Below, piece by piece: positions 7,279 through 15,205 of a stretch of 64,000 nucleotides of DNA. The stretch's first letter is position 1. Each line of letters opens with the position of its first letter. Source of the DNA: Amycolatopsis regifaucium (lineage in GTDB: Bacteria > Actinomycetota > Actinomycetes > Mycobacteriales > Pseudonocardiaceae); assembly GCF_001613935.1 (NCBI RefSeq), contig NZ_LQCI01000024.1:32986-96985 (forward strand), read 5' to 3'. The notes under the pieces were generated by a model. It was not told the origin of the DNA, made no database searches, and saw only the letters and a list, made by a program, of their open reading frames with translations. The translations under genes were made by a program, and so were the position numbers.

Positions 7279-8739
7279 ATGAGTGCGCCGACCGAACTTT
7301 GGCAAGGCCAATACGACAAGTTGTTCATCGGCGGCCAGTGGGTGACGCCCGCGTCCGACCGCGTCATCGAGGTGGTCTCCCCCGCGAGCGAGCAGACGGT
7401 GGCACGCGTACCGGAAGCCGTCGAAGCGGACGTCGACGCCGCCGTGGCAGCGGCGCGCGACGCGTTCGACAACGGTCCTTGGCCCCGGCTTCCGCTCGAC
7501 GAGCGCATCGCGGTTCTCCGGAAGCTCAGCACGGAACTCGCCGCTCATGAGACAGAGGCCGCTCGCTTGGTGAGCGCCGAAATGGGCTGCCCGATCACGC
7601 TGTCGACCAAGATGCAGGCGATGGGCCCGCGTCTGCTGCTCGACGCGTTCCTCGATCTCGCGCCCGCATATCCGTGGTCGGACACCCGGCGGTCCGCCAC
7701 CGGGCACGCCCTCGTCACCCGCGAGCCGGTCGGCGTCGTCGCGGCGATCGTGCCGTGGAACGCGCCGCTGCTGATCACCATGATCAAACTCGCCCCGGCC
7801 TTGCTCGCCGGCTGCACCATGGTCGTCAAGCCGTCGCCGGAGACACCGCTCGACGCTTATCTGCTCGGCCACCTCCTGGAGCGGGCGGGACTGCCCGCGG
7901 GCGTCGTGAACATCGTTCCGGCACAGCGGGAAGTCAGTGAACATCTCGTGCGTCATCGCGGCGTCGACAAGGTGTCCTTCACCGGGTCCACGGCGGCGGG
8001 CCGCCGGATCGCCGCCCTGTGCGGGAAGGACCTGCGACGCGTGACACTCGAACTGGGCGGCAAATCGGCCGCCGTCCTGCTGGAGGACGCAGACCTCGAC
8101 GCCGCGATCGCCGCCGTCCGCGCGGTTTCGCTGCGCAACAGCGGCCAGGTGTGCAGCAACAAGACGCGGATCGTGGTGGCCCGCTCGCGGCGCGACGAAC
8201 TGCACGACCGGCTCGTCGATCTGATCTCCTCGATGCCCGTGGGCGACCCGCTCGACCCGGCCACCGAGGTGGGACCGATGGTGAGCGCGGCCCAGCGGAC
8301 CCGCGTCGAGGGCTACATCGCCGAGGGCAAGGCATCGGGTTCGAAGGTGCTCGTCGGCGGCGGGCGCCCCGAGGGACTCGGCCGCGGCTGGTACGTCGCG
8401 CCGACGGTCTTCGCAGACGTCGACCCGGACGCGAAGATCGCGCAGGAAGAGATCTTCGGCCCGGTGCTCACGGTGCACACCTTCGACACCGAGGCCGAAG
8501 CGGTCGCCATCGCCAACAACTCGGAATACGGCCTCAACGGCTCGGTGTTCGCCGCCGATCCGGAACGCGCCCTGTCGGTCGCGCGGCGGATCCGGACCGG
8601 GACCGTGGAGGTCAACGGCAATCCGGTGGGCTTCACCGCGCCCATCGGTGGCTTCAAGAACAGCGGCATCGGCCGCGAGGCGGGCCTCGAAGGGTTCGAC
8701 GCGTACGTCGAGCTGAAGTCCTACGGCCTCCCCCACTGA
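7279..8739 (+). CDS. NAD(P)-dependent aldehyde dehydrogenase
   Basis: This full-length 486-residue ALDH oxidises an aldehyde to the acid. It shows VPWN (cofactor/oxyanion region), FTGSTAAG (nucleotide-binding turn), catalytic Glu258 in LELGGKS and catalytic Cys292 in NSGQVCSN, and the C-terminal EEIFGPV and GGFKNSGIGRE motifs. GAAGGAG precedes the ATG. An MmgE/PrpD gene follows 12 bases later, so the two form an operon. Its acid product could feed the divergently encoded CoA-transferase. The aldehyde is unknown. Confidence 0.93.
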   Translation: MSAPTELWQGQYDKLFIGGQWVTPASDRVIEVVSPASEQTVARVPEAVEADVDAAVAAARDAFDNGPWPRLPLDERIAVLRKLSTELAAHETEAARLVSAEMGCPITLSTKMQAMGPRLLLDAFLDLAPAYPWSDTRRSATGHALVTREPVGVVAAIVPWNAPLLITMIKLAPALLAGCTMVVKPSPETPLDAYLLGHLLERAGLPAGVVNIVPAQREVSEHLVRHRGVDKVSFTGSTAAGRRIAALCGKDLRRVTLELGGKSAAVLLEDADLDAAIAAVRAVSLRNSGQVCSNKTRIVVARSRRDELHDRLVDLISSMPVGDPLDPATEVGPMVSAAQRTRVEGYIAEGKASGSKVLVGGGRPEGLGRGWYVAPTVFADVDPDAKIAQEEIFGPVLTVHTFDTEAEAVAIANNSEYGLNGSVFAADPERALSVARRIRTGTVEVNGNPVGFTAPIGGFKNSGIGREAGLEGFDAYVELKSYGLPH

Positions 8740-8751
8740 AAGGCGACAAAC

Positions 8752-10131
8752 ATGGGAACACTCGAAACAGCGGCGGCGCGGCTCGTCACCGAACTCACCT
8801 ACGACCGGATCCCGGCGGACGCGCTCGCCGGTGCCCGCCGTCTCCTGCAGGACCAGCTCGGTCTGCAGGTCGGCAGTGCGGCCCTTCCGTGGAGCCAGGC
8901 GATCCTCGACGTCACCAGGGCGGCGCACGTGCCGGGCACCGCGCATGTGACCGCGACCGGCGACGCGATGGGCGCGGCCGACGCCGCCTTCGTCAACGCG
9001 ACGTTCGGCCACGGCTTCGAGTACGACGACGCGCACCGCGCGAGCTCCTCCCATCCCGGCAGTTGCGTCGTCTCCGCGGCGCTCGCCGTCGGTGAGGAAC
9101 TCGGGGCCACCCTGCGCGACGTGGTCACCGCCGTCGTCGCCGGGTACGAGGTGTACACCCGCATCGGGAACCTCGCGGCCCCTGAACTGCTGGAGCGTGG
9201 CTTCCACCCGCACGGACTGCTGTCGAACTTCGGCGCCGCCGCGGTGACGGCCAAACTGCGCGGGTTCGACGTCGAGACCACGGTGCACGCGCTCTCGATC
9301 GCGCTGAGCCACGCCTCGGGCACGACGGAGTACACGTCTTCCGGGGGATCGATCAAACGCGCGCACTCCGGTATCGGGACCCGTAACGGCATCCGGGCCG
9401 CGGAGCTCGCCGCGGCAGGAATCACCGGCCCGACGACCTTCCTCAGCGGCCGCAAAGGCTTCTTCCAGACTTTCGCCGGACGCTCGGTGACCGACACCGC
9501 CGCCTTCGACCTGGACCGGCCCTTCGAGATCACGCGGGTGTGGATCAAGCCGTACTGCTGCTGCGGGATCAACCACGCCTACATCGACGGCGCGCGACAG
9601 ATTGAGGCGCGCCCCTCGGAAATCGACTCGGTGCTGTTGGGCATCCAGACCGGTGGCGACGTCGTCATCGGCAACCAGAACGCGAACGCCTACGCGCCGA
9701 AGCTCATCGAGCATCTGCAATACAGCCTGCCGTTCCAGTTCGCGTTGTCGGTTTTGGGCTACGGCAACGGCTTCACGACCCATCACGATTACCTGGCCGG
9801 ACGGCTCGACCTCGGCGAGGACAGCGACGCCGCCGCGATGGCGCGCCGGGTCAAGATCGAGGTCAAGCCGGAACTGGACCGGGCGTATCCGGGCCGCTGG
9901 GTCGGCGACATCACCGTCACCTATCGGGACGGCACCACCGAGCACGTGTTCGTCGACAATCCCGCCGGTACGGCGGAGAACCCGATGTCGCAAGAGGATC
10001 TGGACGCGAAGTTCCGCGACGTGACCGAGGGCGCGCTGGGGCGGGAGCGGAGTGACGCACTGTTGCGGGCGATCCATACGCTGGACCCTGACCAGCCTGC
10101 CGCCGAGTTCGCCGCCTTGCTGAAAGCCTGA
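8752..10131 (+). CDS. MmgE/PrpD family protein (2-methylcitrate dehydratase / aconitate decarboxylase family)
   Basis: The 459-residue product matches the MmgE/PrpD family over its whole length: the N-terminal helical domain, the segment NATFGHGFEYDDAHRASSSH, the HPHGLLSNFGAAA motif, and the C-terminal alpha/beta domain with VTYRDGT. The family includes 2-methylcitrate dehydratase, cis-aconitate decarboxylase (which makes itaconate) and iminodisuccinate epimerase, so the reaction cannot be set from sequence. It is translated right after the ALDH. A second family member begins the ABC-transporter operon (19511-20938), and the two are only distantly alike. A palindromic terminator follows directly. 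Confidence 0.88.
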   Translation: MGTLETAAARLVTELTYDRIPADALAGARRLLQDQLGLQVGSAALPWSQAILDVTRAAHVPGTAHVTATGDAMGAADAAFVNATFGHGFEYDDAHRASSSHPGSCVVSAALAVGEELGATLRDVVTAVVAGYEVYTRIGNLAAPELLERGFHPHGLLSNFGAAAVTAKLRGFDVETTVHALSIALSHASGTTEYTSSGGSIKRAHSGIGTRNGIRAAELAAAGITGPTTFLSGRKGFFQTFAGRSVTDTAAFDLDRPFEITRVWIKPYCCCGINHAYIDGARQIEARPSEIDSVLLGIQTGGDVVIGNQNANAYAPKLIEHLQYSLPFQFALSVLGYGNGFTTHHDYLAGRLDLGEDSDAAAMARRVKIEVKPELDRAYPGRWVGDITVTYRDGTTEHVFVDNPAGTAENPMSQEDLDAKFRDVTEGALGRERSDALLRAIHTLDPDQPAAEFAALLKA

Positions 10132-10133
10132 AA

Positions 10134-10215
10134 CGCGTTTAGTCCTCTACTTGCGATGAGCCCCTCCCCCGGTTCGGCCGAGGAAGGGGCTCTCGCAAGT
10201 AGAGGACTAAACGCG
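10134..10215. terminator. 82-base perfect palindrome between convergent genes (family B)
   Basis: Outer arms of 23 bases (CGCGTTTAGTCCTCTACTTGC...) and inner arms of 8 bases (GAGCCCCT/AGGGGCTC) form one long hairpin. It starts two bases after the MmgE/PrpD stop, and the TAG of the convergent ALDH lies inside its right arm. One half-arm recurs at 41701-41714, where it also provides the stop codon of an unrelated gene. It can act as a two-way terminator and is a dispersed repeat. Confidence 0.75.
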
Positions 10216-11589
10216 GGGAGCGCGGAAGATCGTTTTGTACTCCAGGTAGGCGTCCACACTCTGCGGACCCAGTTCGCGGCCGATCCCGCTCTGCTTCACC
10301 CCGCCGAACGGCGTCTCGATGGGCAGGGTCGAGGTGTTCACGCCGACGCTGCCGCTCACGATCCGCCTGGCCACGTCCGTCGCCCGGTCGAGATCCGGCG
10401 AGAACACGCCGCCGCCGAGCCCGTAGTCCGAGTCGTTCGCGATGGCGACGGCCTCGTCGACGCTCTCGTAGGGCATCACCACCAGCACCGGCCCGAAGAT
10501 CTCCTCTCGCGCGATCCGCATGTCGTTCGTGACCCCGCGGAAGATCGTCGGCTCGACGTAGTAGCCGCGGTCGAGCCCGGCCGGCCGCCCACCGCCGAGC
10601 ACGAGCTCCGCGCCTTCGGACCGGCCGAGGGCGATGTAGGACTCGACGCGGTCCCGTTGCGCCGCGTTCACCAGCGGTCCGAAGAAGTTCCCGGGATCCG
10701 TCGGATCTCCCTGCGGGATCGCACTCATCGTCTCGCTGAGCATCTGGACGATCTCTTCGTACCGCGAAGCAGGCGCCAGCACCCTGGTCAGCGCCCGGCA
10801 CGTCTGCCCGGTGTTCGGCGCGCAGGCCGACATCACCAGCGGCCGGAAGGCGTCGAGGTCGACGTCGTCGAGCAGGATCCCGGCGGACTTGCCGCCGAGT
10901 TCGAGGGTGACGTGCTTCAGCTGCTTCGCGCATTCGACGGCGATCGCCTTGCCCGCGACCGTCGAGCCGGTGAACGCGACCTTGTGCACGCCGGGATGCG
11001 CGACCAAGGCTGCGCCGGTTTCACGCCCGCCGGTGACGATGTTGACGACACCGTCCGGGATCCCCGCGGCGGTCAGGATCTCGGCGAACACGAACGCGTC
11101 CAGCGAGGTCTCCGGCGCGGGTTTGATAACCGCGGTACAGCCCGCCGCCAGCGCGGGCCCGAGTTTCCACGCGATCAGCGGCTGCGGGCCGTTCCACGGC
11201 GTGATCGCGCCGACCACGCCGACCGGTTCGCGTCGCACCACCGCGTCCCCGCTCGCGGTCTCGACGTGGCTCTCCGTCTCCAGTTTCTCCGCCAGCGAAG
11301 CGAAATACCGGTAGGTGACGGGAACCTGGCTCTGCATCGCGCGGGTGATGCTGATCGGCGTGCCGTTCTGCCGCGTGACCAGCTCCGAGATCTCCTCGGA
11401 CCGGGCTTCGAACGCGTCCGCGATCGCGCGGAGGTACCCGGCCCGTTCGGCGGGCGTCCGGGCCGCCCACTGCTCCCCCGCCGCGGTCGCCGCTCCGACG
11501 GCGGCGTCGACGTCGGAAGCGTCGCCGTCCACAATGGACGCGAACACCTCCTCCGTCGCCGGGTTCGTGACCGGAATGTGCTTCTTCAT
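10207..11589 (-). CDS. Aldehyde dehydrogenase family protein
   Basis: The 460-residue ALDH, last gene of the ABC-importer operon, has TPWNGPQ, FTGSTVAG, LELGGKSAG with the catalytic Glu, NTGQTCRA with the catalytic Cys near residue 264, EEIFGPV and GGVKQSGIGRE. It probably oxidises the aldehyde made by the alcohol dehydrogenase just upstream. ATG 11589 starts 18 bases after that gene ends. The last residues (APRV) and stop are encoded by the family B palindrome, so the original C-terminus may have been altered. It is slightly shorter at the N-terminus than typical 480-500 residue family members. Confidence 0.92.
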   Translation of the reverse strand: MKKHIPVTNPATEEVFASIVDGDASDVDAAVGAATAAGEQWAARTPAERAGYLRAIADAFEARSEEISELVTRQNGTPISITRAMQSQVPVTYRYFASLAEKLETESHVETASGDAVVRREPVGVVGAITPWNGPQPLIAWKLGPALAAGCTAVIKPAPETSLDAFVFAEILTAAGIPDGVVNIVTGGRETGAALVAHPGVHKVAFTGSTVAGKAIAVECAKQLKHVTLELGGKSAGILLDDVDLDAFRPLVMSACAPNTGQTCRALTRVLAPASRYEEIVQMLSETMSAIPQGDPTDPGNFFGPLVNAAQRDRVESYIALGRSEGAELVLGGGRPAGLDRGYYVEPTIFRGVTNDMRIAREEIFGPVLVVMPYESVDEAVAIANDSDYGLGGGVFSPDLDRATDVARRIVSGSVGVNTSTLPIETPFGGVKQSGIGRELGPQSVDAYLEYKTIFRAPRV

Positions 11590-11606
11590 GGGGACTCCAA
11601 GGGTTC

Positions 11607-12656
11607 TCAAAACTCGATGACGGCTTTGCCGCCGGTCTGCCGGTCGAAGGCTTCGTAGGCCTTGACCGCGTCGTCGAGCCGCCAGCGGTCGGTGAAGACG
11701 CGGTCGACTTCGACTCCGTGCGCCGCGACGAACCGGGCGCAGTCGGCCTGCCCGACCAGGGAGAACGTGTACGAACCGAGTACGGTCAGCTGTTTGCGGA
11801 TCAGATCCGGGCTGACGTCCAGGGTGACGTTCGAGCCCTCGCCGACGAAGGCGACGGTGCCCCACTTCGCCGCCGACTTCACGGCGGCGGCCCGTGCGGG
11901 TGGTGCTCCGGAGCAGTCGAGTGCCTTCGTCACGCCCTTGCCGCCGGTGAGCTCACGGATGGCCTCGACCGGATCGGCGGTGCTCGAGTCGACCGTGTCC
12001 GCGGCCCCGAACTCCGTCGCCCGCTCGACTCGTGCCCGCTCGATGTCGACCGCGATCACCCGGGCGCCCATGGCGGCGGCGAGCTGCACCGCCGACTGGC
12101 CGACCGGACCCTGGCCGAACACGGCGATGCTGTCCCCGGCGTCGACCCGCAAGCGCCTCAGCGCCCCGAAAGCGGTTCCGGTGCCGCAGGAAATGGCCGC
12201 GCCGGCGGCGAAACTCAATTCGTCCGGCAGCGGGACGAGGGTACGGGCGGGCACCTTGAGGAAGTCGGCGTGCCCGCCGTGCGCGGTCGCGCCGTAGATG
12301 ACGTTGCCGCGTTCGCACAGTTGCGGCCAGCCGGTGCGGCACTGGTCGCAGAACCCACAGCCGTCGTAGTGGTGGACCATCATCCGGTCCCCCACGCGGA
12401 CCGCGCGGGGGTCGACGTCCGCGCCCACGGCGGCGACCACGCCGCACGGTTCGTGTCCGCCGATGATCCCGGCGTCGTCGCCGGTCAGGCCGAACGCGGC
12501 GAGCGCCTGTCCGGCCGGTGCCCGATAGAAGTGCAGGTCGCTGCCGCACATGCCGGACGCCTTGATCTCCAGCACCACTTCGTCGCGGCCCGGAGCGGGG
12601 TCGTCGAAATCCTGGATCTCGACGACCCGGTCGCCCTTGAAAACAACTCCACGCAT
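11607..12656 (-). CDS. Zinc-dependent medium-chain alcohol dehydrogenase
   Basis: The 349-residue MDR enzyme has the catalytic zinc ligands Cys (CGSDLHFY) and His-Glu (GGHEPCG), a cluster of further cysteines (CGFCDQC...C) for the structural zinc, and the Rossmann motif GQGPVGQSAVQLAA followed by VIAVDIERAR, where Asp suggests NAD. It resembles threonine/sorbitol dehydrogenase-like enzymes that oxidise a secondary alcohol or polyol. It lies 24 bases after the ABC ATPase and 18 bases before the ALDH, so it should act on the imported compound or its derivative. Confidence 0.92.
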   Translation of the reverse strand: MRGVVFKGDRVVEIQDFDDPAPGRDEVVLEIKASGMCGSDLHFYRAPAGQALAAFGLTGDDAGIIGGHEPCGVVAAVGADVDPRAVRVGDRMMVHHYDGCGFCDQCRTGWPQLCERGNVIYGATAHGGHADFLKVPARTLVPLPDELSFAAGAAISCGTGTAFGALRRLRVDAGDSIAVFGQGPVGQSAVQLAAAMGARVIAVDIERARVERATEFGAADTVDSSTADPVEAIRELTGGKGVTKALDCSGAPPARAAAVKSAAKWGTVAFVGEGSNVTLDVSPDLIRKQLTVLGSYTFSLVGQADCARFVAAHGVEVDRVFTDRWRLDDAVKAYEAFDRQTGGKAVIEF

Positions 12657-12680
12657 GTCTCGTCCTAGGGGTAGTGAGGG

Positions 12681-14168
12681 TCAGTGCACGGCGGCGAACA
12701 TCAGGCTTTCCTCGTCGGCCTCTTCCGGGGAAAACTCGGCGGCGATACTGCCCGCCCGCGCCACGAGCACGCGGTCGGACAGCGCCTGGATCTCCGGGAG
12801 GTAGGACGAGATGACCACGACCGCGACGCCGTCGTCGGCGAGCGCACGGATCATCGCGTGGATCTCGGGAATGGTGCCGAGGTCCACGCCACGTGTGGGT
12901 TCGTCGATGATCGCGACGAGCGGTTCGCGGGTCAGTCCCTTGGCCAGCACGACCTTCTGCTGATTGCCACCACTCAGTTCCTCGACGGTCGCCTTGCCGG
13001 GTTGCAGGGTCCGCACCTGGAAGCGTTCGACGAACCGTTTCGCCACCGACTTGCGATCACCCGGCCGGTAGAAGAAAGGCAGGCGCAGCGCGCTGCACAG
13101 GTGCCCGAGGTAGATGTTGTCCGCGATCGTCAGGTGGCTGAAGAATCCCGACGCCTTGCGGTCTTCGGTGATGTAGACGATGCCGGCCTTGCGGGCGTGG
13201 CGCGGTGTGCGGAAGCGGACCGGTTTCCCGTTCAGCCGCACCGTTCCGCCGCGCAGCCGTCGCCGTTTCAGCACACCGCTGACGATCATCGCGGTCTCGC
13301 TGCGGCCGGCGCCGACCAGCCCGTAGATGCCGACGATTTCGCCCGCGTACGCCGAGAACGCCATGTTGCGCACCACGGGCAGTAGCGTGACGTCTTCCAC
13401 TTGGAGCGTCGGAACGGGTTCCGGCGCGCGGCCGGGCAGCACGCGTCCCATCTCGACGGTGCGCCCGACCATCATCTTGACCACGCGTTCCCGGGTGAAT
13501 TCGGGACGCGACAACGTTCCCTGCACGACGCCGTCCCGCAGCACGGTGATGCGGTCCGCCTGCTCGAACGCCTCGTCGAGCATGTGCGTGATGAAGATGA
13601 CCCCGATCCCACGGCGTTTGAGACTCTGCATCGACAGGAACAACTGGAGGCGTTCCTCGGGCGTGACCGAGGACGTCGGCTCGTCGAGGATGACGAGTTT
13701 CGCGTTCCGGTGGACCGCCCGCGCGATCTCGACCATCTGCTTCTGGCCGATGCCGAGCACCCCGGCGGGGACGTCGGGCCGGATGTGGAAGTTGTGCGAC
13801 TCCAGCAGTTCGCGAGCGACGACGTTGAGGCGCCCGAGGTTGTTGAACACCTTCTCGTCGCCCACGAACAGGTTCTGCGCCACTGTCATCGACTCGACGA
13901 GCGAGCCCTCTTGGTAGACCATCGCCACCCCGGCCTCGACCGAGTCGCGCGGCGTCGTGAAGGACCGCTTGCTCCCCTCGATCTCCAGCGTGCCGGAGTC
14001 CTGCGCCACCGCGCCCGAGATGATCTTGACCATCGTGGACTTGCCGGCGCCGTTCTCGCCGAGCAGTGCGTGGATCTCCCCCGGCTGGACCTCGAAATCG
14101 ACGCCGTCGAGGGCGTAGGTCCCGCCATAACGTTTGCTGACGTCGGTCAGCCGGATCACCGGTGTCAC
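12681..14168 (-). CDS. Sugar-type ABC transporter ATPase with two ABC domains (RbsA/MglA type)
   Basis: The 495-residue protein carries two fused nucleotide-binding domains, as in ribose/galactose importers. The first has Walker A GENGAGKST, signature GIGQKQMVEIARA and Walker B LVILDEPTSSV. The second has a degenerate Walker A (GLVGAGRSE), a strong signature LSGGNQQKVVLAKG and Walker B VAIIDEPTRGVDLG, the usual asymmetry of this family. It starts at GTG 14168, overlapping the upstream stop by four bases. It would power the two permeases at 15202-17382 and 18483-19493. Confidence 0.95.
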   Translation of the reverse strand: MTPVIRLTDVSKRYGGTYALDGVDFEVQPGEIHALLGENGAGKSTMVKIISGAVAQDSGTLEIEGSKRSFTTPRDSVEAGVAMVYQEGSLVESMTVAQNLFVGDEKVFNNLGRLNVVARELLESHNFHIRPDVPAGVLGIGQKQMVEIARAVHRNAKLVILDEPTSSVTPEERLQLFLSMQSLKRRGIGVIFITHMLDEAFEQADRITVLRDGVVQGTLSRPEFTRERVVKMMVGRTVEMGRVLPGRAPEPVPTLQVEDVTLLPVVRNMAFSAYAGEIVGIYGLVGAGRSETAMIVSGVLKRRRLRGGTVRLNGKPVRFRTPRHARKAGIVYITEDRKASGFFSHLTIADNIYLGHLCSALRLPFFYRPGDRKSVAKRFVERFQVRTLQPGKATVEELSGGNQQKVVLAKGLTREPLVAIIDEPTRGVDLGTIPEIHAMIRALADDGVAVVVISSYLPEIQALSDRVLVARAGSIAAEFSPEEADEESLMFAAVH

Positions 14169-15205
14169 GCTCGCCCCTCCAGGAGATTCCCGTAACCACG
14201 CGCCGCCGCGAGCACTCGGCCCTCGCGCACGGCCACGCCGGTGACGCCGTGCCGCGCGCTGTCGACACGCGCGTGCGCGCTTTCGGCCACCCGGCCCGCG
14301 CCGTCCACCCGGAACACGAGCCCGCAGGATCGCGCGGGCGCCCAGCTCTTGACCACGCCGAGTACGCGCAGCTGTCCCATTTGCATGGTTTCCGTGAACG
14401 GGCTCCCGCCGCGCAGACGGGGCACGAACCACTCGGCCGGGCTGATCGTGTCGGTCATCTCGGCGAGCACTTCGGGTTCGTCGAGGAGCATCTCGGTGAC
14501 CCGGTTGCGGATGTACGGCGCGGCGAACCACCGGCCGGAGATTCTCCCGGGATAGACGGGCAGATTCGCGATCAGTGCCTTGCCCGGCCTACCGAGCGCG
14601 TCCACTGGCCGTGTTTCGACCCGGTGGTCGAAACTGAGCGACACCAGCACTTCCCCAGCCGACGCCTCGATCCCCGACGGCCACGCCAAACCCTCGGCCA
14701 CCACCTCGGCTCGCGGGCCGTCCACCCGCACGATCGCCCCGGACCGGTCTCCGGTGACCAACGCGCGGGCCCAGTCCAGCTCCGTCGTCGATCCGACGGT
14801 GACGAGCAGCGAACCATCCGGCGCCACCGTCAGGTCGGTCACGCGGGACGTGACCGATGCGGCGCTGCACACCTCCTTCGAAGAGGTGACCGAGACGATT
14901 CCGACGCCGTCCACCGCGGCGAGAATCTCTTCGCTGCGGACAGCGAGAGCCGCGACGCGACCGTCCAACTCGGCGACGCGCACCACGTCGTCGCCGCGCA
15001 GGGCGAGGACCTGGTTCTCGCTGCTGAACACCACCTCACCGGCGTCGGTGACCACGACGTCGTCCGGTTCGAATTCACTTGACGGCAGCAGTTCGGCCGC
15101 TTCGTCGAGCCGGAGATTCGGCCGCAGCCCGGTGTCCATCGGCGGCACGCCACGGCGCCGGGCCCAGTTCGGGTTGATCAGTTCCTTGAGGGTGGAAAGG
15201 CTCAT
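14165..15205 (-). CDS. Degenerate SMP-30/gluconolactonase-like propeller protein
   Basis: The 346-residue protein has no signal peptide or membrane segment. Its repeats (LTVAPDGSLLVTVGS, GLAWPSGIEASAGEVLVS, FRVDGAGRV) follow a beta-propeller pattern like that of SMP-30/strictosidine-synthase-like proteins and of the fused domain encoded just upstream, to which it seems distantly related. It lacks the well-kept DGNYW-type motif seen in that domain, so catalysis is doubtful. Its start overlaps the permease fusion stop (ATGA) and its stop overlaps the ATPase start (GTGA), so it is translated with the transporter. It may be a transporter partner or a lactonase of changed specificity. Confidence 0.7.
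   Translation of the reverse strand: MSLSTLKELINPNWARRRGVPPMDTGLRPNLRLDEAAELLPSSEFEPDDVVVTDAGEVVFSSENQVLALRGDDVVRVAELDGRVAALAVRSEEILAAVDGVGIVSVTSSKEVCSAASVTSRVTDLTVAPDGSLLVTVGSTTELDWARALVTGDRSGAIVRVDGPRAEVVAEGLAWPSGIEASAGEVLVSLSFDHRVETRPVDALGRPGKALIANLPVYPGRISGRWFAAPYIRNRVTEMLLDEPEVLAEMTDTISPAEWFVPRLRGGSPFTETMQMGQLRVLGVVKSWAPARSCGLVFRVDGAGRVAESAHARVDSARHGVTGVAVREGRVLAAARGYGNLLEGRA

Noticed and set aside
7246..10077. Open frame of 943 codons on the minus strand
   Set aside because: It is a shadow of the ALDH and MmgE/PrpD genes, with low-complexity composition and no motifs.
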